Shown: positions 1 to 6,245 of the stretch, in pieces
Layout of the letters: the number at the start of each line of letters is the position of its first letter
Numbering within the stretch: the stretch's first letter is position 1
Source: DATDRS01 sp035291605
Lineage (GTDB): Bacteria > Chloroflexota > Anaerolineae > Anaerolineales > UBA6663
Assembly: GCA_035291605.1 (NCBI GenBank)
Contig: DATDRS010000485.1
Span: 1-6,245, forward strand
DNA: 6,245 nucleotides
Direction of reading: 5' to 3'
Notes under the pieces: model-generated
Told to the model about the DNA's origin: nothing
Database searches by the model: none
Seen by the model: only the letters and a program-made list of their open reading frames with translations
Program-made: the position numbers and the translations under genes

Positions 1-15
1 ATCGCAACTCTGATG

Positions 16-36
16 GTAGGGCGCTCGGAGGCGCCC
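16..36. repeat. Short GC-rich stem-loop following GTA
   Basis: GGGCGC (19-24) and GCGCCC (31-36) form a perfect 6-bp inverted repeat with a 6-base loop, preceded by GTA. No gene is visible in bases 1-90. The layout resembles the palindromic repeat inside the ATPase gene (GTA, G-run, palindrome), so it could be a related dispersed repeat, but the arm sequences differ. It could equally be a chance GC-rich hairpin or a secondary terminator structure. Confidence 0.3.
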
Positions 37-90
37 GGCAAGCGCCAACCGGCGTATTTGAGCACAAGCAAAATGGCGTATGTCTCAGAA

Positions 91-124
91 ACGCGACAAC
101 CTGCTTTCGAGCAGGTTGTCACGT
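91..124 (-). terminator. Probable terminator hairpin after the cupredoxin gene
   Basis: GACAACCTGC (95-104) and GCAGGTTGTC (111-120) are a perfect 10-bp inverted repeat around a 6-base loop. Read as minus-strand RNA, the stem extends by four more pairs (91-94 with 121-124), one of them a G-U wobble. In plus-strand RNA that position would be a C-A mismatch, so the structure fits minus-strand RNA better. It begins 34 bases after the stop codon of the cupredoxin lipoprotein gene. The U-tract is weak (only about three T before a C), so termination may be inefficient, or the hairpin may protect the 3' end. Confidence 0.6.
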
Positions 125-157
125 GATCTGATGACTGTGAACAGCGATTGCAGTGGG

Positions 158-721
158 CTAATCTTTGACGGTAATCGTCAGATTCATTCCCGGATGGAGC
201 GTGCAGAGCGCCGTGTAAGTGCCTTCGGCGGCAGGTGCAATCCAGGTTACAGTTTGCGTGGTGTTACCGGGCAGGTTCAGGAACGGGATGCCGGCCTCCT
301 GGCTGACGAAGTTGTGCAGATACGGGTCGTCGTTGGTCACCGCGAAGCGCACGGTCTCGCCAGGCTTGATGGTGATCTCCGCCGGGGTGAAGCGTAGGTT
401 GAGGGCGGTGATTTGAATCTCCTCATCCACCGGCGCGGGCGTTGCGCCAATGGGAGTCGGTTCGGCGGTCGGGCCGGATTGACCGTAGCCATACCCGCCC
501 ATCATGCCGCCGTTGCCCATCATACCCCCGCCCATATGTCCGCCACCCATCATTCCCCCGCCGCCCATCATCCCGCCAGGGACGCCCGGCCCGGAGCCAT
601 ACCCCGGCGCGGCAGTCGGTTGAGAAATTGCCGGACGCTGCACAACACCGCACGCACTGAGCAGTAAGGCGGCAAGGATGGCAAGTAATCCGACCGCGAT
701 GAGTTTGTTTTTGTGGGCCAT
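158..721 (-). CDS. Cupredoxin-domain lipoprotein with Met/Gly-rich linker
   Basis: Predicted exported copper-binding lipoprotein of 187 residues. Residues 1-24 form a lipoprotein signal peptide: basic MAHKNK, a hydrophobic core, then the lipobox LSAC with the acylated Cys at 24. Residues 51-76 are a low-complexity linker of MMGGG-type units with nine Met and one His, the kind of ligand set that binds Cu(I). Residues about 102-187 are a cupredoxin domain. His136 (in YLHNF) and Cys173, His176 and Met179 (in ALCTLHPGM) match the four ligands of a type 1 blue-copper centre, so the site appears intact. The start is well supported: AGGAG lies 7 bases upstream. The gene follows the ATPase by 87 bp and probably receives or electron-couples copper outside the membrane. 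The partner and exact reaction are unknown. Confidence 0.9.
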   Translation of the reverse strand: MAHKNKLIAVGLLAILAALLLSACGVVQRPAISQPTAAPGYGSGPGVPGGMMGGGGMMGGGHMGGGMMGNGGMMGGYGYGQSGPTAEPTPIGATPAPVDEEIQITALNLRFTPAEITIKPGETVRFAVTNDDPYLHNFVSQEAGIPFLNLPGNTTQTVTWIAPAAEGTYTALCTLHPGMNLTITVKD

Positions 722-730
722 GATTTCACT

Positions 731-767
731 CCTCTCGGTTTAACTCCCAGACAGTGTAGCCGAGAGG
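731..767 (-). promoter_or_regulatory. 8-bp dyad whose 3' arm overlaps the cupredoxin gene's Shine-Dalgarno
   Basis: In the minus-strand direction CCTCTCGG (767-760) is followed 21 bases later by its exact complement CCGAGAGG (738-731). The second arm runs into the ribosome-binding site AGGAG (733-729). In RNA that contains both arms, the stem would hide part of the Shine-Dalgarno. If transcription starts from the local promoter suggested at 753-758, the first arm would not be in the RNA. The structure would then form only in read-through RNA from the ATPase gene, or act as a DNA operator. Confidence 0.5.
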
Positions 768-808
768 CATGAAGAGTGGATGCGTAACATATGAAGATTG
801 CATGAAGA
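753..808 (-). promoter_or_regulatory. Four 11-bp-phased direct repeats with a -10-like element
   Basis: Starting at the base after the ATPase stop codon, the minus strand reads TCTTCAT (808-802), TCTTCAT (797-791), TACGCAT (786-780) and TCTTCAT (775-769), each start exactly 11 bases after the previous one. Three copies are identical and the other keeps T...CAT. Ten bases after the last copy comes TACACT (758-753), a 4/6 match to a -10 hexamer. Tandem half-sites phased at 11 bp and ending about 10 bp before the -10 are known for PhoB/OmpR-family response-regulator promoters. I infer such an activator here. No regulator gene is in the window. Confidence 0.55.
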
Positions 809-3349
<2,541 letters not shown>

Positions 3350-3357
3350 ATTTCTTG

Positions 3358-3383
3358 CCTCCCGGGCCAAGAGGAGGGGCCCG
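3358..3383 (-). promoter_or_regulatory. Two mutually exclusive leader structures at the ATPase ribosome-binding site
   Basis: In the leader RNA, CGGGCC (3383-3378) can pair with GGCCCG (3368-3363), leaving GGAGG (3362-3358) free. Alternatively CCTCC (3377-3373), which is the loop of that hairpin, can pair with GGAGG and hide the Shine-Dalgarno. With no bases left between the stems the two pairings can hardly coexist, so they would be alternatives. The pairings are short (6 and 5 bp) and GC-rich purine/pyrimidine runs produce such matches by chance, so this is tentative. Confidence 0.25.
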
Positions 3384-3399
3384 ATTTCTGCCCTGGCCA

Positions 3400-3427
3400 A
3401 TCTTACATGAAATGACCGGGCTAACAA
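3400..3427 (-). promoter_or_regulatory. Candidate sigma-70-like promoter for the ATPase gene
   Basis: TTGTTA (3427-3422, 4/6 match to TTGACA) and TAAGAT (3405-3400, 4/6 match to TATAAT) are separated by 16 bases, with TG immediately before the base preceding the -10. Initiation near 3393 would give a leader of about 44 bases that contains both alternative structures at 3358-3383. No CueR, CsoR or CopY consensus operator was recognised nearby. Confidence 0.35.
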
Positions 3428-3587
3428 TACTCTCGAATCGCGTCCGGGGGGACTGCCGAATGGCCTGAGTGCGTACGACAACCAGGCGTTTGCCCTGCTC
3501 ACCGTGCCGGATTTGCCGTCGATGGGCTGGCCGCCTGAAGTTATGGAGACTCAAAAGAAGATTGCCCGCAACAGCCGACCGCTTTGA
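3411..3587 (+). pseudogene. Possible 3' remnant of a plus-strand gene
   Basis: The 248-bp gap between the ATPase start and the next gene contains a plus-strand frame, open from 3411 to a TGA at 3585-3587, with no start codon near its beginning. From about 3447 it reads like ordinary protein, for example LSAYDNQAFALLTVPDLP followed by MGWPPEVMETQKKIA, with a balanced composition and GC-rich third positions. The first dozen codons look random. I do not recognise the family. It may be the degraded C-terminal end of a gene lost by rearrangement, or chance. Nothing else gene-like is visible in the gap. Confidence 0.2.
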
Positions 3588-3597
3588 GCGATTCTCC

Positions 3598-3828
3598 TCA
3601 AATGATGTCTCCGCGCCAGCGATACCACATCCAGCCCACACAATAGCCGAGGACGGCGCCCGCCAATCCAGAGGCCCAATGCAGCGGGTGAGGTTGCCCG
3701 TCGAGGGCGATCCGGGCGATGATGTAACCGGCGAAGCCCAATCCGATGATCCAGACGTAGACCACCAGTGGCCAATCCGGGCGCGCCTTTTTGGCATCTG
3801 CCTTTCCAGGTTTGGCGTATTTGCTCAT
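3598..3828 (-). CDS. Small two-helix membrane protein, function unknown
   Basis: A 76-residue hypothetical inner-membrane protein. The N-terminus is basic (MSKYAKPGKADAKKARP), followed by helix 1 at about residues 20-43 (rich in V, I, G) and helix 2 at about 50-70 (HWASGLAGAVLGYCVGWMW), ending in YRWRGDII. The basic ends suggest both termini are cytoplasmic. No metal-binding motif is seen beyond scattered His and one Cys. The start has a strong ribosome site, AAAAGGAG, ending 9 bases upstream. It lies between the HMA protein and the ATPase, so a role beside copper transport is plausible but only by context. I do not recognise the family. Confidence 0.75.
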   Translation of the reverse strand: MSKYAKPGKADAKKARPDWPLVVYVWIIGLGFAGYIIARIALDGQPHPLHWASGLAGAVLGYCVGWMWYRWRGDII

Positions 3829-3905
3829 GCTTGTATTCTCCTTTTCAAGTCGCGTTGGCTAACCGGCCCCGCATCCACGATAATCACATCGTGCATCTCA
3901 GGCAT
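3825..3905 (-). CDS. Possible 26-residue ORF overlapping the next start (ATGA)
   Basis: An ATG at 3905 opens a 26-codon frame ending in a TGA that overlaps the ATG of the downstream membrane-protein gene by four bases, the same arrangement as three confirmed gene pairs in this window. The peptide begins MPEMHDVIIVDAGPVS, which resembles the start of FAD/NAD(P)-binding oxidoreductases (HDVIIVGAGPAG) with the middle Gly replaced, then continues QRDLKRRIQA. It has only a weak ribosome site (GGGA). It could be a coupling ORF, the stub of a deleted oxidoreductase gene, or chance. Confidence 0.25.
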   Translation of the reverse strand: MPEMHDVIIVDAGPVSQRDLKRRIQA

Positions 3906-3921
3906 TGCCAAACGTCCCAAT

Positions 3922-4218
3922 TTAAGTCAAAGACCGCGCGCGATACTCGTGTCGCCCATCGCCACCGGCCCGGGCCACGGCCTCAATCAAGGCGGGGATA
4001 GCCGTCAGGTTGGGATTGAATACCACCTCGGCCATTCCAATCGTGTGATCCACTTCGGCGTCCACGACGCCCTTGAGTGACAGCAGGCTGTTGCGGACGC
4101 GCGCCGCGCAGTTGGGGCAGCCCATGCCCTGCACGGTGAGCAAAGCTGAGGTGGTCGTCTGCTGCTCTTCGGCGGTGGCCGTTTTTTGCAGCGGTTCGAC
4201 GTGACAATTCTCATCCAT
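3922..4218 (-). CDS. CopZ-like HMA-domain metal-binding protein
   Basis: A 98-residue cytoplasmic protein with one heavy-metal-associated domain at about residues 26-92 (beta-alpha-beta-beta-alpha-beta). The metal loop is GMGCPNC, with Cys34 and Cys37 binding Cu(I) in this family. A polar extension of about 25 residues precedes it and adds Cys5-His6, unlike the roughly 70-residue classic CopZ. It has no signal peptide. It probably delivers copper to, or buffers it for, the ATPase encoded about 570 bp downstream, whose own HMA-like domain lacks CxxC. The start is supported by AAAGG, 9 bases upstream. It follows the His-rich membrane-protein gene by 28 bases, so the two are likely co-transcribed. 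Other soft metals such as mercury or zinc cannot be excluded. Confidence 0.9.
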   Translation of the reverse strand: MDENCHVEPLQKTATAEEQQTTTSALLTVQGMGCPNCAARVRNSLLSLKGVVDAEVDHTIGMAEVVFNPNLTAIPALIEAVARAGGDGRHEYRARSLT

Positions 4219-4226
4219 GGCGTTTT

Positions 4227-4246
4227 ACCTTTCTGCGAGAGAAGGT
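4227..4246 (-). promoter_or_regulatory. Hairpin overlapping the HMA gene's Shine-Dalgarno, directly after the preceding stop
   Basis: The RNA arm ACCTTCT (4246-4240) can pair with AGAAAGGT (4234-4227) with one bulged A and a 5-base loop. The 3' arm contains the whole AAAGG ribosome site of the HMA gene. The hairpin starts at the first base after the TAA of the His-rich protein gene. A ribosome finishing that gene would therefore melt it, a layout that would couple the two translations. Confidence 0.45.
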
Positions 4247-4549
4247 TTAGTGGCAGCCGCCGGAGTGACCAGCGTGCTCGTCCTTGGAGGATTGGGCCGC
4301 GCTGGCCGGGCCATCCACATTCGTTGTCGAGCGGGGACGTTGCCCATGACCGGCGTGGCCGCCATGTGCAGCGTGCATGAAGAAGTGCCCACCGAGGAAC
4401 AAGGCGAACAGGGCGTAATAGCCGACGGTGCTCAACGGGACGTTGAAGATGAAGATCGCCGCCAGCGCGATAGCCAGGCCAGAGCCCAGAATCCAGATCA
4501 CGGGCGGAATACGCACGGGACGATCAGTTATGGGGTGATTGTGTTCCAT
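4247..4549 (-). CDS. His-rich small membrane protein, possibly DUF2933-like
   Basis: A 100-residue protein with two predicted membrane helices, about residues 16-36 and 40-60, and a His-rich tail: GGHFFMHAAHGGHAGHG at 53-69 and DEHAGHSGGCH at 90-100. Ten His residues plus Cys99 near the terminal His100 suggest a metal-binding tail. The helix-2-to-His arrangement (FMH followed by HGGH) recalls DUF2933-type proteins found beside copper genes; this assignment is tentative. The ATG at 4549 is chosen because AAGGAG lies 6 bases upstream; a longer reading would need a TTG start with no ribosome site. It is the first gene of the middle block and is followed 28 bases later by the HMA protein. It probably buffers or passes copper at the membrane. 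Confidence 0.8.
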   Translation of the reverse strand: MEHNHPITDRPVRIPPVIWILGSGLAIALAAIFIFNVPLSTVGYYALFALFLGGHFFMHAAHGGHAGHGQRPRSTTNVDGPASAAQSSKDEHAGHSGGCH

Positions 4550-4557
4550 GTGAGTCT

Positions 4558-4584
4558 CCTTGGAAGCGAAGTGTTGCTCCAAGG
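4558..4584 (-). promoter_or_regulatory. Hairpin overlapping the His-rich gene's Shine-Dalgarno
   Basis: In the minus-strand leader, CCTTGGA (4584-4578) is exactly complementary to TCCAAGG (4564-4558), 13 bases apart. With one bulged U, a GC/GC pair extends the stem inward. The 3' arm covers the first four bases of the AAGGAG ribosome site (4561-4556). If transcribed from upstream, the stem would limit initiation at 4549 until melted or bound. Confidence 0.5.
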
Positions 4585-4667
4585 ATGACTCTAAGCGGAC
4601 TGGGGTTGAGGGTGTGAGAGGCGTTTAGCCTGTTTGGGGATACGCCGTTTGGCGGGTGGCTAGAGGT

Positions 4668-4701
4668 GATTAGAACAGGTTTCTCTCATCCCCGTCTAAT
4701 C
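4668..4701 (-). promoter_or_regulatory. GATTAGA/TCTAATC dyad overlapping a candidate promoter
   Basis: GATTAGA (4668-4674) and TCTAATC (4695-4701) are perfect 7-bp inverted repeats separated by 20 bases. On the minus strand, one arm contains TCTAAT (4674-4669), a 5/6 match to the -10 hexamer. TAGACG (4698-4693, 4/6 match to -35) overlaps the other arm, with an 18-base spacer. It sits between the YHS gene and the His-rich gene, where a promoter for the middle block is expected. The remainder of this 172-bp gap shows nothing else gene-like. The stem is AT-rich and has no T-tract, so a terminator is unlikely. Confidence 0.4.
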
Positions 4702-4721
4702 TTTGCGAGCGAGTATGCCCG

Positions 4722-4922
4722 TCAATCCTCTTCGGTGGGATGTTCGATTTCACCCGCCACGAAGCGGTCGGGGTCAGACTCAAATGCGCGCAGGCAGGCG
4801 CGGGTGCAGAAATAGACGCGCTGGCCGCGATAGAGGGCGCTGGGGTAGCGATCAGGGTCGCTGATCTTTCCGCCGCAAACGGTGCGGGTTTCCGGATCAT
4901 TTGATGGCGCGGGTTGATTCAT
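4722..4922 (-). CDS. Small YHS-domain protein
   Basis: A 66-residue soluble protein that is almost entirely a YHS domain (about residues 14-56). Visible hallmarks are TVCGGKI with Cys16, the aromatic strand VYFCTRAC with Cys39 and Cys43, and LRAFESDPDRF. In this family the cysteines form a metal site, often linked to copper or other soft metals, and the domain also occurs fused to P-type ATPases. The start at 4922 overlaps the methyltransferase stop as ATGA, which implies translational coupling; a GGAG lies 11 bases upstream. Starting further upstream would run into non-protein-like sequence antisense to nothing known. Its tail is acidic (HPTEED). It is probably the last gene of the right-hand operon. 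Confidence 0.85.
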   Translation of the reverse strand: MNQPAPSNDPETRTVCGGKISDPDRYPSALYRGQRVYFCTRACLRAFESDPDRFVAGEIEHPTEED

Positions 4923-5536
4923 GCGTTGATTTGCTCCAGGGCCATTTGTTTTCCGGCTTGCCCCATGATACCCCACTCTCCCCACTGCTGCCATTTCTGC
5001 ACACGTAACCCGGCAGCCTCCAGCCCGGCGCGGAACTCGCGCCCATAAAACTGCGTAGCCTGTGGGTGATCAAACAGAGCACGCATGGGCCAGGCCGAGG
5101 TAAAACCTCTCAGGATGTCCTCGAAATGAAATGTCCCGCCCGGCTTTAGGACACGTGCGATTTCCTTCAGTGCTTGTGACCAGTTCGGGATGTGATGGAT
5201 GATGTCGTAATCCGCCACCGCATCGAAACTGGCATCAGGCGCGCCGAAGGTGGCTTCGGCGTCGCCGACGAAGACGTGGGCGCGGTCGCCGTATTTGGCG
5301 ACGCGCTGTTGCGCGAGGGCGGCCATCTTTGGGTCAAGATCAAAGCCGGTGACGTGCGCCGCGCCAAGCGAAAACAGGATTTCCATCCCCACGCCGCGCC
5401 CACAGCCCACTTCAAGCACGCGCTTTCCGGCGAGCGAGCGGCGCGGGCCAATCAACCACGGCGTCTCCAGCCAGCGTTGAGACGCGGCGCGCACCGGGTT
5501 GTTCATCAGAGCGAACTCAAGCGCATTCAGTTTCAT
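4919..5536 (-). CDS. Class I SAM-dependent methyltransferase
   Basis: A 205-residue cytoplasmic methyltransferase with the Rossmann-type fold. Motif I is VLEVGCGRG (residues 40-48), which binds SAM. The acidic end of strand 2 is GFDLD (64-68), GDAE (91-94) is the adenine-contact region, DIIHHI (111-116) is motif IV, and LKPGG (130-134) is the post-strand-5 motif. It is shorter than, but similar in layout to, UbiE/Methyltransf_11 proteins, with a Trp/Gln-rich C-terminal section (KWQQWGEWG, 181-189). The substrate cannot be read from sequence. The ATG overlaps the TGA of the preceding gene (ATGA), and the stop overlaps the YHS start in the same way, so it sits in the middle of a coupled operon. 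No arsenite-methyltransferase cysteine pattern is present. Confidence 0.92.
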   Translation of the reverse strand: MKLNALEFALMNNPVRAASQRWLETPWLIGPRRSLAGKRVLEVGCGRGVGMEILFSLGAAHVTGFDLDPKMAALAQQRVAKYGDRAHVFVGDAEATFGAPDASFDAVADYDIIHHIPNWSQALKEIARVLKPGGTFHFEDILRGFTSAWPMRALFDHPQATQFYGREFRAGLEAAGLRVQKWQQWGEWGIMGQAGKQMALEQINA

Positions 5537-6033
5537 GGCGGGGGCCAGTTGCCGCTCACGTCCTCCAGTTGCGGCGCGTCGCCGCCCATGATGCGCCAGC
5601 CGCGCGGCGTTTTGAGTAAGGCGATGTCTTGCATGGCTTTGGCGCTGAAGATGGCCTGGCCGCTACGGATGACGCTGAAGTGCAGGCGGTACGTCACTTT
5701 GGCCAAACCGGCGTCCTCGCGCGTTCTTTGCGCTTCGAGCGCGGTGATGTCAAACGAATGAAATTGAACGGCGTTGTTGCCCGGCAGTTGTGAGATGAAG
5801 TCCTTATAAGCCTGCTGAGTCTCCGCCAGCCCGGCGGCCACTGCGCCCTCGGCTTCGGTGGCGAAGTATTCGTCGAGCGCGTCCGGGTGACGCTGATTCA
5901 GGCCGCCGAGGGCGGCCGACTGGACTTCATCTATCACACGCCGCACAGCACGTTCTTCCCCGCCACGCTGGGTCAGCCAGGCCGCGCCGACGATAAAGGC
6001 AACAAGCACGATAAGGCCGGTGATTCTTTTCAT
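5533..6033 (-). CDS. Membrane-anchored protein of unknown function, NTF2-like possible
   Basis: A 166-residue protein with an N-terminal hydrophobic segment (about residues 4-20, starting MKRITGLIV) and no lipobox, so it is either a signal anchor or a cleaved export signal. The remainder has a helical first part (EERAVRRVIDEVQSAALGG; DALDEYFATEAEG) and a strand-rich second part (AVQFHSFDITALEA; KVTYRLHFSVI; QDIALLKTPRGWRIMGGD). That order is reminiscent of NTF2/SnoaL-like domains, which is a tentative match. The C-terminus is Pro-rich. GGAGG lies 6 bases before the ATG, and the ATG also overlaps the upstream stop as ATGA. No metal ligands stand out. Confidence 0.8.
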   Translation of the reverse strand: MKRITGLIVLVAFIVGAAWLTQRGGEERAVRRVIDEVQSAALGGLNQRHPDALDEYFATEAEGAVAAGLAETQQAYKDFISQLPGNNAVQFHSFDITALEAQRTREDAGLAKVTYRLHFSVIRSGQAIFSAKAMQDIALLKTPRGWRIMGGDAPQLEDVSGNWPPP

Positions 6034-6245
6034 GGGATGCCTCCAGCAACAGTTTGTGGTCGGCGCGGGAAGAAGGCGGGCGTGGTCGCAGCGTAACGGG
6101 CATAAGCGTCGCCAAAGTCTGCCAGCGCCTCGCGCTCCTCACGCCGCGCCAGCCGGACGTACATCGTCATCAGAATGGGGAACATGATCAACGTAATCAG
6201 CGTTGGCCACTGGATCAGGAAGCCAAGCATGATGACGATGAAGCC
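6030..6245 (-). CDS. ICMT/PEMT-like membrane methyltransferase, C-terminal part
   Basis: This gene runs off the window; only its last 71 codons are present, open to the edge. The visible part is GFIVIMLGFLIQWPTLIT, a membrane helix rich in I, L and M, then a cytoplasmic tail RLARREEREALADFGDAYARYAATTPAFFPR. The RxxREE, FGxxYxxY and TPxFFPR elements are typical of the C-terminal end of isoprenylcysteine carboxyl methyltransferase-like proteins (SAM-dependent, multi-helix, substrate usually unknown in bacteria). Such genes often accompany metal-resistance clusters. The internal ATG at 6230 is unlikely to be the true start, since it would discard family-conserved sequence. Its TGA overlaps the next gene's ATG (ATGA). 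Confidence 0.85.
   Translation of the reverse strand, partial: GFIVIMLGFLIQWPTLITLIMFPILMTMYVRLARREEREALADFGDAYARYAATTPAFFPRRPQTVAGGIP

Noticed and set aside
467..580. Repeated Met/Gly codons considered as a tandem DNA repeat or CRISPR-like array
   Set aside because: Units vary in length and are fully explained by in-frame low-complexity coding. No CRISPR array, tRNA, rRNA or insertion sequence was seen in the window.
3350..3502. Longer ATPase reading frame starting at 3502
   Set aside because: The extra 51 residues are Arg-rich and not protein-like, have no ribosome site, and precede a well-placed GGGAGG-ATG at 3349 where the HMA-like fold begins.
3350..3597. CueR-, CsoR- or CopY-type operator upstream of the ATPase
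   Set aside because: No matching inverted repeat was found on either strand.
3583..3602. TTTGAG/CTCAAA hairpin at the end of the two-helix protein gene, considered as a terminator
   Set aside because: The stem is only 6 bp and AT-rich, overlaps the stop codon, and has no following T-tract.
4247..4582. TTG start for the His-rich protein
   Set aside because: The ATG at 4549 has an ideal AAGGAG; the TTG has none, and the extra residues fall on the leader hairpin.
4722..4994. Longer YHS protein starting at 4994
   Set aside because: The added 24 residues are the methyltransferase in another frame; the ATGA overlap at 4922 is the same arrangement as at the neighbouring junctions.
5192..5761. 189-codon plus-strand frame
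   Set aside because: It lies opposite two confident minus-strand genes and shows no recognisable motif.

Overview
This window looks like part of a GC-rich bacterial chromosome carrying a copper-handling gene cluster. Every gene I can support lies on the minus strand, so transcription runs from high to low coordinates. The lineage cannot be proved from the sequence. A Chloroflexota-like bacterium is my best guess, from the Met/Gly-rich cupredoxin lipoprotein, the style of the isoprenylcysteine-methyltransferase-like protein, and a GTAGGGGCGACC/GGTCGCCC palindromic repeat that I recall as dispersed in such genomes. That is recollection, not a search.

Right-hand block (6245 down to 4722): four tightly packed genes. 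In order of transcription they are the C-terminal end of a membrane-bound ICMT/PEMT-like methyltransferase, a membrane-anchored protein of unknown function, a soluble class I SAM-dependent methyltransferase, and a small YHS-domain (cysteine metal-site) protein. Each adjacent pair shares an ATGA stop/start overlap, so they form one translationally coupled operon.

Middle block (4721 down to 3598): a 172-bp gap with a GATTAGA/TCTAATC dyad and a possible promoter. It is followed by a His-rich two-helix membrane protein, a CopZ-like HMA protein with an intact GMGCPNC metal site, possibly a 26-residue ORF, and a small two-helix membrane protein.

Left block (3597 down to 1): a 248-bp gap with a plausible promoter and possibly a plus-strand gene remnant. 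Then comes a full-length P1B-type heavy-metal ATPase with a His/Met/Cys-rich N-terminus, a cupredoxin-domain lipoprotein with a complete His-Cys-His-Met type 1 copper site, and a strong hairpin that probably ends the unit. The logical division of labour is: the HMA protein binds Cu(I) in the cytosol, the ATPase exports it, and the lipoprotein binds or oxidises it outside. The His-rich and YHS proteins may buffer it.

The most unusual signals are these. (1) The ATPase has CPD where copper pumps normally have CPC or CPH. (2) A palindromic repeat has been duplicated in frame into the ATPase just before its GDGIND motif. (3) Four 11-bp-phased direct repeats sit exactly upstream of the cupredoxin gene. 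(4) Three copper genes have a leader hairpin whose 3' arm overlaps the Shine-Dalgarno sequence, with a possible fourth, switch-like case at the ATPase.
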